From assembly GCA_938049795.1 (NCBI GenBank), contig CALLCD010000282.1, positions 1 to 5,391 on the forward strand: a stretch of DNA of 5,391 bases, given 5' to 3'. This document shows positions 1 to 5,331 of the stretch, piece after piece. The DNA comes from an uncultured Hyphomonadaceae bacterium. GTDB taxonomy: Bacteria; Pseudomonadota; Alphaproteobacteria; Caulobacterales; Hyphomonadaceae. The stretch's first letter is position 1; each line of letters starts with the position of its first letter. The position numbers and the translations under genes are program-made. A model generated the notes under the pieces. The model was not told where the DNA came from, ran no database searches, and saw only the letters and a program-made list of their open reading frames with translations.

Positions 1-181
1 CGTCATAGAGGGCGAACAGGGCATCCATATCCTTGGCGAGCTTGGTGCGGGCGATGGTCTGGATGGGGCTTGCGATCAGGCGGAGGCCGTCGCTTGCGGC
101 AATTCCGAGCGTTTTGGAGCCGGGATCAATGCCGATAAGCGGGCCCGTGCTGGGCAGGGCGAGGAGGTCGATGAGAGCCAT
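1..181 (-). CDS. ruvX: RuvX / YqgF-family putative pre-16S rRNA nuclease (Holliday junction resolvase-like), N-terminal part
   Basis: This is the first 60 codons of a minus-strand gene that runs off the left edge. The translation begins MALIDLLALPSTGPLIGIDP and carries the family signature at residues 17-28: G-I-D-P-G-S-K-T-L-G-I-A, with the predicted metal-binding aspartate at D19. A second family-like stretch, ASPIQTIAR, follows around residue 36. YqgF proteins adopt an RNase H-like fold and are implicated in 5' processing of 16S rRNA, and were earlier proposed as Holliday junction resolvases. The start at 181 is chosen because AAGGA (plus-strand 190-194) sits 8 nt upstream. An in-frame ATG at 190 would add three residues but overlaps that site. 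The gene is divergent from gatC, a pairing common in alphaproteobacteria. Its third codon positions are strongly C-rich (37 of 60 by hand count), unlike gatA. Confidence 0.9.
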   Translation of the reverse strand, partial: MALIDLLALPSTGPLIGIDPGSKTLGIAASDGLRLIASPIQTIARTKLAKDMDALFALYD

Positions 182-189
182 AATGGGCA

Positions 190-194
190 TCCTT
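190..194 (-). promoter_or_regulatory. Ribosome binding site that decides the ruvX start
   Basis: AAGGA on the minus strand lies 8 nt before the ATG at 181. It directly overlaps the alternative upstream ATG at 190, so it supports the downstream start. Confidence 0.55.
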
Positions 195-208
195 ATCGCT
201 TTCTGGTC

Positions 209-237
209 TTGATCGCCAGCGCTCGGCGGCGTATCGC
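209..237 (+). promoter_or_regulatory. Candidate sigma-70-type promoter for gatC-gatA
   Basis: TTGATC (209-214) and TATCGC (232-237) are separated by 17 bp, giving a plausible -35/-10 pair. Transcription would start near 244, about 20 nt before the gatC ATG and just upstream of its ribosome binding site. A 6-bp inverted repeat, CCAGCG (216-221) / CGCTGG (235-240), overlaps the -10 element. The -10 match is weak after the first three bases. Assignment is by consensus only. Confidence 0.35.
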
Positions 238-248
238 TGGGCGCGCAT

Positions 249-254
249 AAGGAG
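249..254 (+). promoter_or_regulatory. Ribosome binding site that decides the gatC start
   Basis: AAGGAG lies 9 nt before the ATG at 264 but only 3 nt before the in-frame TTG at 258. The spacing therefore favours ATG 264 over the two-residue-longer TTG start. Confidence 0.75.
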
Positions 255-263
255 ACGTTGAAT

Positions 264-551
264 ATGAGTGTCACGAAAGAGGATGTCCGCAAAGTGGCGC
301 GTCTGTCGCGGATTGCGGTCGAGGACGGACGGCTGGAAACGCTGGCGGGCGAGTTGAACGGGATACTCGGCTGGATTGACCAGCTTAACGAGGTCGATGT
401 CGAGGGCGTCGAGCCGATGACTTCTGTGGTCGAAACGGTGATGCCGATGCGCGCCGATGTGGTGACCGATGGCGATAAGGTGGACGAGATTCTGGCCAAT
501 GCGCCCAAGCGTGATGACGGGTTTTTCGTCGTCCCCAAGGCTGTGGAATAG
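264..551 (+). CDS. gatC: Aspartyl/glutamyl-tRNA(Asn/Gln) amidotransferase subunit C
   Basis: This is the small subunit of the cytoplasmic GatCAB amidotransferase. GatC has no catalytic site. It wraps around GatA and bridges it to GatB, stabilising the complex. The product is 95 residues, the usual length for the family. The N-terminal helical part holds the typical DVRKVARLSRIAV stretch (about residues 7-19) and GELNGILGWIDQL (about 29-41). These are followed by the hallmark VDVEGVEPMTSV (about 44-55) and a C-terminal NAPKRDDGFFVVPKAVE-type tail that ends as family members usually do. The start at 264 follows AAGGAG at good spacing; TTG at 258 is rejected for that reason. The stop is 9 bp before the gatA ATG, indicating translation from one message. 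The first gene on this strand, it is probably transcribed from the divergent region shared with ruvX. Confidence 0.96.
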   Translation: MSVTKEDVRKVARLSRIAVEDGRLETLAGELNGILGWIDQLNEVDVEGVEPMTSVVETVMPMRADVVTDGDKVDEILANAPKRDDGFFVVPKAVE

Positions 552-560
552 GGGCGCGAT

Positions 561-2039
561 ATGACCGATCTGACAAAATTGACGCTTGCGGGTGCGCTGG
601 ACGGGCTTGAGAAAAAAGAGTTTTCATCGCGCGAACTGACGCAAGGCTTTGTGGACGCGATTGCGGCGGCGAACCCTGTGATCAATGCGTATGTGGTGGA
701 GACGCCGGAGAAGGCGCTCGACATGGCGGACGCGTCGGATGCGCGGCGGGCCAACGGCGAGGCGGGCAAGCTCGATGGCGCGCCGCTCGGGATCAAGGAT
801 CTCTATTGCACCAAGGGCGTGCGCACGACGGCCTGCTCGAACATTCTCGATGAATTTACGCCGACTTATGAATCGACCGTGACGCAAAATCTCTGGGATC
901 AGGGCGCGGTGATGCTCGGCAAGTTGAATATGGACGAGTTTGCGATGGGGTCGTCGAACGAGACCTCGCGCTTTGGCGAGGTGGCCAATCCGTGGCGGCG
1001 CGCTGGCGGGGACAATGCGAAACTGACCCCGGGTGGCTCGTCGGGCGGCTCTGCGGCGGCGGTGGCGGCGGATTTGTGTCTTGGGGCCACGGCGTCGGAC
1101 ACGGGCGGGTCGATCCGTCAGCCTGCGGCGTTTACGGGCACGGTGGGGATCAAGCCGACTTATGGCCGCGCGAGCCGGTATGGCATGGTGGCGTTCGCGT
1201 CTTCGCTCGATCAGGCGGGGCCGATTGCGAAGACGGTGGAAGACAGCGCCATTTTGCTCGAGACGATGTGTTCGCATGATCCGAAAGACACGACCTCGCT
1301 GCCAGTGGAGACGCCGGACTGGCGTGCTGATGTGACGAAGCCCATCAAAGGCATGCGGATCGGGATTCCGAAAGAGTACCGGATGGACGGCATGCCGGAT
1401 GCTATCGAAGGGCTGTGGCAACAAGGCATTGACTGGCTGAAAGATCAGGGTGCGGAGATTGTTGATGTGTCGCTGCCGCATACGAAATATGCGCTGCCGG
1501 CTTATTATATTGTGGCGCCCGCCGAAGCGTCTTCGAATTTGGCGCGCTATGACGGGATGCGCTATGGCGCGCGGGTTGCGGGGGACAATCTCAATGCAAC
1601 CTATGAAGAAAGCCGCGCGGCGGGCTTTGGCGCGGAAGTGCAACGGCGACTGATGATCGGGACATATGTGCTGTCCTCGGGCTATTATGATGCGTATTAT
1701 TTGCGGGCGCAGAAAGTGCGCACGCGGATTTTGCAGGATTTTCGCGACGTGTTCGAAAAAGTGGACGCGCTGTTGACGCCGGCCACGCCATGCGCGGCGT
1801 TTGCCTATGGCGAGAATGCCGATGATCCGCTGGCGATGTATCTCAATGATATTTTCACGGTGACGGCGAACCTTGCCGGATTGCCCGCCATTGCGGTGCC
1901 TGCGGGGCTGGACGGGCAGGGTTTGCCGCTTGGATTGCAGGTCATCGGCAAGGCGCTCGACGAGGCGGCGTGTTTCCGTGTTGGCGGCGCGCTGGAGCGG
2001 GCAGCGGGCTTTGTGGCCAAGCCGGAGAAGTGGTGGTAG
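561..2039 (+). CDS. gatA: Aspartyl/glutamyl-tRNA(Asn/Gln) amidotransferase subunit A (glutaminase)
   Basis: GatA belongs to the amidase-signature family. It hydrolyses glutamine and delivers ammonia through a tunnel to GatB for amidation of Glu-tRNA(Gln) or Asp-tRNA(Asn). The 492-residue product has the family's normal length. The Ser-cisSer-Lys triad is visible: K79 in the PLGIKD motif, S160 in the glycine/serine-rich PGGSSGGSAA segment (157-166), and S184 in SDTGGSIRQP (179-188). The S160-S184 distance of 24 residues matches the amidase family. Other GatA landmarks are KLNMDEFAMGSS (121-132) and GIKPTYGRASRYG (196-208). The ATG at 561 follows AGGGG (550-554), which overlaps the gatC stop codon. 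Codon third positions are markedly G-rich (32 of the first 60 codons, against 10 ending in C). No truncation or missing key residue is seen. Confidence 0.97.
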   Translation: MTDLTKLTLAGALDGLEKKEFSSRELTQGFVDAIAAANPVINAYVVETPEKALDMADASDARRANGEAGKLDGAPLGIKDLYCTKGVRTTACSNILDEFTPTYESTVTQNLWDQGAVMLGKLNMDEFAMGSSNETSRFGEVANPWRRAGGDNAKLTPGGSSGGSAAAVAADLCLGATASDTGGSIRQPAAFTGTVGIKPTYGRASRYGMVAFASSLDQAGPIAKTVEDSAILLETMCSHDPKDTTSLPVETPDWRADVTKPIKGMRIGIPKEYRMDGMPDAIEGLWQQGIDWLKDQGAEIVDVSLPHTKYALPAYYIVAPAEASSNLARYDGMRYGARVAGDNLNATYEESRAAGFGAEVQRRLMIGTYVLSSGYYDAYYLRAQKVRTRILQDFRDVFEKVDALLTPATPCAAFAYGENADDPLAMYLNDIFTVTANLAGLPAIAVPAGLDGQGLPLGLQVIGKALDEAACFRVGGALERAAGFVAKPEKWW

Positions 2040-2072
2040 ACTTCGTGCCTGATTGTTTTGAGGTTTGGCGAG

Positions 2073-2519
2073 ATGGCTGACGAGCACGAAGAAGAGCGGA
2101 TGACAGTGCGGCAGGCGCGTCTGGCGCGGGCCAAGGGAGATGTGCCGCTCGACGCACCTTCCAAGCCTGAGATGGCGCCGTCCACGATTGTCAATTCGGC
2201 GTGGGTCTGGACGGTGATTTGCTATATTTTGGTGATTGCGACGGCGGTGTCGATGATCACGCAGACGGGGCTGGATGTGTTTGCCGAGCGGAGCCGGACG
2301 CCGATGCTGATTTCGCTTGTGGTGCTGGTCTATCCGGCGTGGCGGATCGGGTCGCTGTTTTCGCGGTTTTTGCGCAAACGGGGCATTGGGGCGGACGCTG
2401 CGGTCCCTGTGCCCGGACTTGGCGGCAGCAAGCCGGAGCCGAAAGCCGGATCGGTTGAAGCACGGATGGCGGCGCGCAAGGCTCGCGTGGCCAAGGCGCG
2501 CGAAGAGGGCAAGCTCTAG
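2073..2519 (+). CDS. Hypothetical small membrane protein with two predicted transmembrane helices
   Basis: I do not recognise this 148-residue protein. It starts with an acidic stretch (MADEHEEER) followed by a basic segment (RQARLARAKG, about residues 13-22). Two hydrophobic segments follow, about 42-63 and about 76-97, each long enough to span a membrane. After the second comes a basic RKR, a Gly/Pro-rich linker (about 104-124), and an Ala/Arg/Lys/Glu-rich tail (about 128-148) that could form a charged helix. The positive-inside rule suggests a hairpin with both ends in the cytoplasm. There is no signal peptide and no catalytic motif visible. The ATG at 2073 is preferred over an upstream in-frame TTG (2058) because GAGG (2060-2063) lies 9 nt before it. 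It begins 33 bp after gatA on the same strand, so it may be on the gatCA transcript. Its reading frame and codon use resemble the neighbouring genes. Confidence 0.75.
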   Translation: MADEHEEERMTVRQARLARAKGDVPLDAPSKPEMAPSTIVNSAWVWTVICYILVIATAVSMITQTGLDVFAERSRTPMLISLVVLVYPAWRIGSLFSRFLRKRGIGADAAVPVPGLGGSKPEPKAGSVEARMAARKARVAKAREEGKL

Positions 2520-2574
2520 CGCTGGGTTTCTCACAAAGCTGTGTGACGCGGGATGCTTTCCAAACGGGCGCAAA

Positions 2575-2604
2575 TTGTTTTATCGTGTGGACCTGCGATT
2601 TAAA
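2575..2604 (+). promoter_or_regulatory. Weak candidate promoter upstream of the first DoxX-like gene
   Basis: The 100-bp gap at 2520-2619 is more AT-rich toward its right end. TTGTTT (2575-2580) and TTTAAA (2599-2604) are 18 bp apart and could form a -35/-10 pair. The predicted start would leave only about 9 nt of leader before the ATG at 2620, which weakens the call. Confidence 0.25.
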
Positions 2605-2619
2605 AACGGGTGGCTGATT

Positions 2620-3051
2620 ATGAAGGCGATTACATTGTTGCTGTTGCGGATTTCGACGGGGGTCGTTCTGATGCTGTGGGGCGTGTTCCGGATCCAAAGC
2701 CCTGAATCGGGGGCCGGGCTTGGTGAGCGGTATGATTATCCCGGGGTTCTGAGCGCGGAGAGCATGCAGATGGGGCTGGGTGTCGCCGAGACAGTGCTTG
2801 GGGTGGCGGTTGTGCTTGGAGTTTTGCGGAAACTGACTTATCCGCTGCAATCGCTGGTCTTGCTGGCGGGCGCTTTGTTGATCTGGAAGCACATTATTGA
2901 TCCGTTCGGATTGTTCCTCTTTGCCGGTGACGCCTCGCCAGTGCGTGTGTTCTTCCCCTCGCTGTGCTTGTTTGTTGCCACGCTGGTGATGATCGCGTTC
3001 AAGGAGGACGACACATTGTCATTGGATCACAAATTGGGCCTGCCATTCTAA
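2620..3051 (+). CDS. DoxX-like four-helix integral membrane protein (first of a tandem pair)
   Basis: The product is 143 residues with four predicted membrane segments: about 4-23, 48-68, 72-92 and 108-127. Its layout resembles small DoxX/DoxX-like proteins: an N-terminal LLLRISTGVVLMLWGVFRI helix, a central GLGVAETVLGVAVVLGVLRK helix, an IWKHIIDPFGL segment, and a short charged cytoplasmic tail with a KEDDTLSLDHKLG-type end. DoxX-like proteins are inner-membrane proteins, some linked to quinone or thiol redox chemistry, but the substrate here cannot be inferred. The ATG at 2620 is supported by alignment with the neighbouring paralogue, which begins with a near-identical MKA.T.LL.RISTG. The ribosome binding site is weak (GGGTGG, 2608-2613). 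The reading frame is open further upstream, but that part overlaps the preceding gene and is not needed. It lies 100 bp after the hypothetical membrane gene and 33 bp before its paralogue. Confidence 0.75.
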   Translation: MKAITLLLLRISTGVVLMLWGVFRIQSPESGAGLGERYDYPGVLSAESMQMGLGVAETVLGVAVVLGVLRKLTYPLQSLVLLAGALLIWKHIIDPFGLFLFAGDASPVRVFFPSLCLFVATLVMIAFKEDDTLSLDHKLGLPF

Positions 3052-3072
3052 GCGGGTTCTATTTGCAAACAC

Positions 3073-3077
3073 GGGAG
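3073..3077 (+). promoter_or_regulatory. Ribosome binding site for the second DoxX-like gene
   Basis: GGGAG lies 7 nt before the ATG at 3085. It favours this ATG over the in-frame GTG at 3082, as does the start of the upstream paralogue. Confidence 0.5.
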
Positions 3078-3084
3078 TTGGGTG

Positions 3085-3508
3085 ATGAAAGCTCTGACGA
3101 TACTACTTATTCGCATTTCGACGGGGCTCTTGCTGATGCTGTGGGGCGTTATCAAGATCGGTGCGCCCGAACGCGCGATTGAAGTGTCGAACAAATATTA
3201 TGGCGAGCTGATCTCGGGCGAGAACCTGCAGATGGGGCTGGGCGGGGCGGAAATTCTGCTCGGCGCGCTGGTCTGTTTGGGGCTCTTGCGCAAGATTGTC
3301 TATCCGGCGCAGGCGCTGGTTTTGTTTCTCGGCGTGGCGTTTATCTGGAACTATATTCTCGATCCGCTCGGGCTTTATCTGCTTGATGAAGACTCGCGCA
3401 ATCCGCTCTTCTTCCCCTCGCTGTGCGTGTTTTTTTGCGACGCTCGTTCCGCTCGCATTCAAGGATGATGACAGCCTGTCGCTCGACCGGAAGTTCGGCA
3501 TTGGCTGA
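3085..3508 (+). pseudogene. DoxX-like four-helix membrane protein, second of tandem pair, frameshifted in a 7-T run
   Basis: As read, the frame from 3085 stops at 3468 after 127 residues. Its last ten residues (CDARSARIQG) bear no resemblance to the paralogue. The frame one base forward, from 3437, continues as ATLVPLAFKDDDSLSLDRKF and stops at 3508. This matches the paralogue's tail ATLVMIAFKEDDTLSLDHKL almost position by position. Removing a single T from the TTTTTTT run at 3430-3436 joins the two parts into a 140-residue protein, close to the paralogue's 143. The intact portion has three membrane helices (about 4-23, 47-67 and 71-92). The fourth, near the FFPSLCVFF stretch, is the one disrupted. 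Conserved landmarks are LLIRISTGLLLMLWG, LQMGLGGAEILLG and ILDPLGL. The cause may be sequencing error, a real mutation, or slippage on the homopolymer. The reading frame is otherwise undecayed on both sides, which argues for error or a very recent change. Confidence 0.75.
3430..3436 (+). repeat. Homopolymer run of seven T at the frameshift point
   Basis: Seven consecutive T occupy the codons that would read Phe-Phe in a six-T version. Loss of one T restores the conserved C-terminus of the second DoxX-like gene. The equivalent site in the first copy reads TTGTTTGTTGCC, with no long run. Confidence 0.85.
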
Positions 3509-3585
3509 TAAGCGTTCAAGTTTGCTTGGCATCGGGTTTCGGGCGCGCTATCAGGGGGCTTGATTTCATAATCTGCGAGTAACCG

Positions 3586-5133
3586 ATGACTGTCACCACC
3601 GCCACGCCCCGCCCGACCTATACGCTCAAAGGCGCCACTGGCGACTGGGAGGTTGTGATGGGGCTCGAAGTGCATGCCCAGATCGCGACCAAGGCGAAGC
3701 TGTTTTCGGGCGCTTCGACGCAGTATGGCGCAGAGCCGAACTCCAACGTGTCTCTGGTCGATGCGGCGATGCCGGGCATGTTGCCGGTGATCAATGAGGC
3801 GTGTGTCGAACAGGCCGTGCGCACGGGGCTGGGGCTGAAGGCGCAGATCAATCTGTTCTCGCGTTTTGACCGGAAGAATTATTTCTATCCCGATTTGCCG
3901 CAAGGCTATCAGATCTCGCAATTTGCCCATCCAATTGTTGGCGAGGGCGAAATGATGGTTGATGTCGAACCGGCCCATGGCGGCGAGGCGTACAGTTTTA
4001 CCGTCGGGATCGAGCGGCTGCATCTGGAGCAGGATGCGGGCAAGTCGATCCACGATATGGCGCCGGATGCGACTTATGTCGATCTGAACCGTTCGGGAGT
4101 GGCGCTGATGGAGATTGTCTCCAAGCCGCATATTCGTACCCCGCTCGAAGCGGCCGCTTATGTGCGTAAGCTGCGCTCGATTGTGGTGGCGCTGGGGACA
4201 TGCGACGGCGATATGGAGAAGGGCAATTTGCGGGCGGATGTGAACGTGTCCGTGTGCCGGCCGGGCGACTATGAGAAATTTATCGAGACGGGCGATTTTG
4301 GCCATTTGGGCACGCGCTGCGAGATCAAGAATATGAACTCGTTCCGGTTCATCCAGCAAGCGTCGGAATATGAAGCCAAGCGGCAAATCGAGATTCTTGA
4401 GGGCGGCGGAGAGGTCGATCAGGAAACGCGTTTGTTTGATACGGTCACCGGCGAGACGCGCTCGATGCGCTCGAAAGAAGACGCGCATGATTACCGCTAT
4501 TTCCCCGACCCCGATCTGCTGCCGCTCGAGATTGAGCAGAGCTATGTCGATAAGATCAAGGCCAGCTTGCCCGAATTGCCCGATGAGAAGCGTGCGCGCT
4601 TTGTGGCGGACTATGGCTTGTCGTCCTATGATGCGGGCGTGTTGACAGCGGAGGCGGACAAGGCGGAGTTCTTCGAGGCGGTGGCCAAGGGGCGCGACAA
4701 TCGGCTCTCGGCCAATTGGGTGTCTCAGGAATTGTTCGGCTATCTTAACCGCGAAGATGTCGCTTTGGCCGACAGCCCTGTCAGTGCGTCGGCGCTCGGC
4801 GGGCTGATTGATCTCATTTCCGACCAGACGATTTCGGGCAAGATCGCCAAGACAGTGTTCGCGCTGATGATCGAGACGGGCGACGAGGCGGGCGTGATCG
4901 TCGAGCGCGAGGGGCTGAAACAGGTCACCGATACGGGCGCGATTGAAGCGGTGGTCGACGAGATCATTGCCGCCAATCCCGAACAGGTCGCGCAAGTTCA
5001 GGCGCAAAAAGCCGAAGGCCACGCCAAGCCCAAGGCGCTCGGCTGGTTTGTCGGCCAGGTGATGAAGGGCTCGGGCGGTAAGGCGAACCCGCAAGCGGTT
5101 AACGAGATTTTGAAGGCCAAGCTCGGGCTTTAA
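3586..5133 (+). CDS. gatB: Aspartyl/glutamyl-tRNA(Asn/Gln) amidotransferase subunit B
   Basis: GatB binds the misacylated tRNA, activates the Glu or Asp side chain with ATP, and amidates it with ammonia from GatA. The product is 515 residues, slightly longer than many homologues because of about 20 residues before the conserved core. The catalytic cradle domain starts at WEVVMGLEVHAQ (21-32). It includes the strongly conserved FDRKNYFYPDLPQGYQISQ stretch (94-112), ERLHLEQDAGKS (143-154), IKNMNSFR (247-254) and EDAHDYRYFPDPDL (298-311). The C-terminal helical/YqeY-like tRNA-binding domain spans about 365-515 and ends with WFVGQVMKGSGGKANPQAV, as expected. The ATG at 3586 has only a weak ribosome binding site (GAG, 3577-3579). 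The gene is separated from gatCA by three membrane-protein genes and follows the broken DoxX-like gene after 77 bp. It may have its own promoter: a CATAAT (3567-3572) is present but lacks a convincing -35. Confidence 0.97.
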   Translation: MTVTTATPRPTYTLKGATGDWEVVMGLEVHAQIATKAKLFSGASTQYGAEPNSNVSLVDAAMPGMLPVINEACVEQAVRTGLGLKAQINLFSRFDRKNYFYPDLPQGYQISQFAHPIVGEGEMMVDVEPAHGGEAYSFTVGIERLHLEQDAGKSIHDMAPDATYVDLNRSGVALMEIVSKPHIRTPLEAAAYVRKLRSIVVALGTCDGDMEKGNLRADVNVSVCRPGDYEKFIETGDFGHLGTRCEIKNMNSFRFIQQASEYEAKRQIEILEGGGEVDQETRLFDTVTGETRSMRSKEDAHDYRYFPDPDLLPLEIEQSYVDKIKASLPELPDEKRARFVADYGLSSYDAGVLTAEADKAEFFEAVAKGRDNRLSANWVSQELFGYLNREDVALADSPVSASALGGLIDLISDQTISGKIAKTVFALMIETGDEAGVIVEREGLKQVTDTGAIEAVVDEIIAANPEQVAQVQAQKAEGHAKPKALGWFVGQVMKGSGGKANPQAVNEILKAKLGL

Positions 5134-5149
5134 CTTGTCACGGCGAAAC

Positions 5150-5226
5150 TGGCGACCTCGGCAGGATTCGAACCTGCGACCGTCGGATTAGAAGTCCGGT
5201 GCTCTATCCAGCTGAGCTACGAGGCC
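5150..5226 (-). tRNA. tRNA-Arg (anticodon TCT)
   Basis: The minus strand folds into a complete 77-nt cloverleaf with encoded CCA. The acceptor stem GGCCTCG / CGAGGTC has one G-T wobble at the second pair. The D-stem is GCTC/GAGC, with the usual AGCTGGATA loop. The anticodon stem-loop is CCGGA-CTTCTAA-TCCGA, anticodon TCT, decoding AGA (and AGG by wobble). The variable loop is CGGTC, and the T-stem is GCAGG/CCTGC around TTCGAAT. The discriminator is G followed by CCA (plus-strand 5150-5152). The outermost anticodon-stem pair (27-43) is C-A, a single mismatch. The 3' end faces the gatB stop, only 16 bp away. There is no duplicated 3' fragment or integrase nearby, so it is not visibly used as an integration site here. 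Confidence 0.95.
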
Positions 5227-5256
5227 AAACCTGTTGCGTGTTTGGCAATCAAGCGC

Positions 5257-5270
5257 TCCTGCTAGCAGGA
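5257..5270. repeat. Perfect 14-bp palindrome upstream of tRNA-Arg
   Basis: TCCTGCTAGCAGGA is a perfect inverted repeat with no spacer. It lies 30 bp upstream of the tRNA 5' end and overlaps the candidate -10 region of its promoter. It could be an operator-like site or chance. Confidence 0.6.
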
Positions 5271-5287
5271 TGGTCGGGGGCTTTCAA
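5259..5287 (-). promoter_or_regulatory. Candidate promoter for tRNA-Arg
   Basis: On the minus strand, TTGAAA (5287-5282) is followed after 17 bp by TAGCAG (5264-5259). This would start transcription near 5252, about 26 nt before the mature tRNA. The -35 match is good, but the -10 matches the consensus poorly, so the call is tentative. Confidence 0.3.
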
Positions 5288-5331
5288 GCAAAACAGCGTG
5301 CATATGTGTTTGGGCGGCCGCTGGGCGAGGA

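Noticed and set aside
2531..2546. TCACA-N6-TGTGA inverted repeat resembling a CRP site or small terminator
   Set aside because: The half-sites are in the reverse order of the CRP consensus (TGTGA-N6-TCACA). The stem is only 5 bp with no T tract after it, so neither reading is supported.
624..2573. A 649-codon open frame on the minus strand opposite gatA and the hypothetical membrane gene
   Set aside because: The composition is extreme in Arg, His and Pro, typical of an antisense shadow. It spans two well-supported plus-strand genes and has no family resemblance.
2317..2619. Upstream extension of the first DoxX-like gene's reading frame
   Set aside because: The frame is open but overlaps the preceding gene, is Arg/Ala/Cys-rich, and is absent from the paralogue, which starts at the equivalent of ATG 2620.
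3537..3585. Promoter for gatB based on CATAAT at 3567-3572
   Set aside because: No acceptable -35 hexamer lies 16-18 bp upstream. It is kept only as a remark under gatB.
3103..5094. A 663-codon open frame on the minus strand opposite gatB
   Set aside because: It is a shadow of gatB created by its codon composition. The translation is rich in Arg, His, Ala and Leu, has no recognisable domain, and lies opposite a fully conserved gene.
5150..5226. tRNA-Arg as an attachment site for an integrated element
   Set aside because: The 3' end faces gatB at 16 bp, with no integrase gene or repeated tRNA 3' fragment in the window.
5314..5321. GCGGCCGC palindrome
   Set aside because: It is an 8-bp GC-only palindrome in a GC-rich region. 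Similar sequence also occurs inside gatB near 4150, so chance is sufficient.
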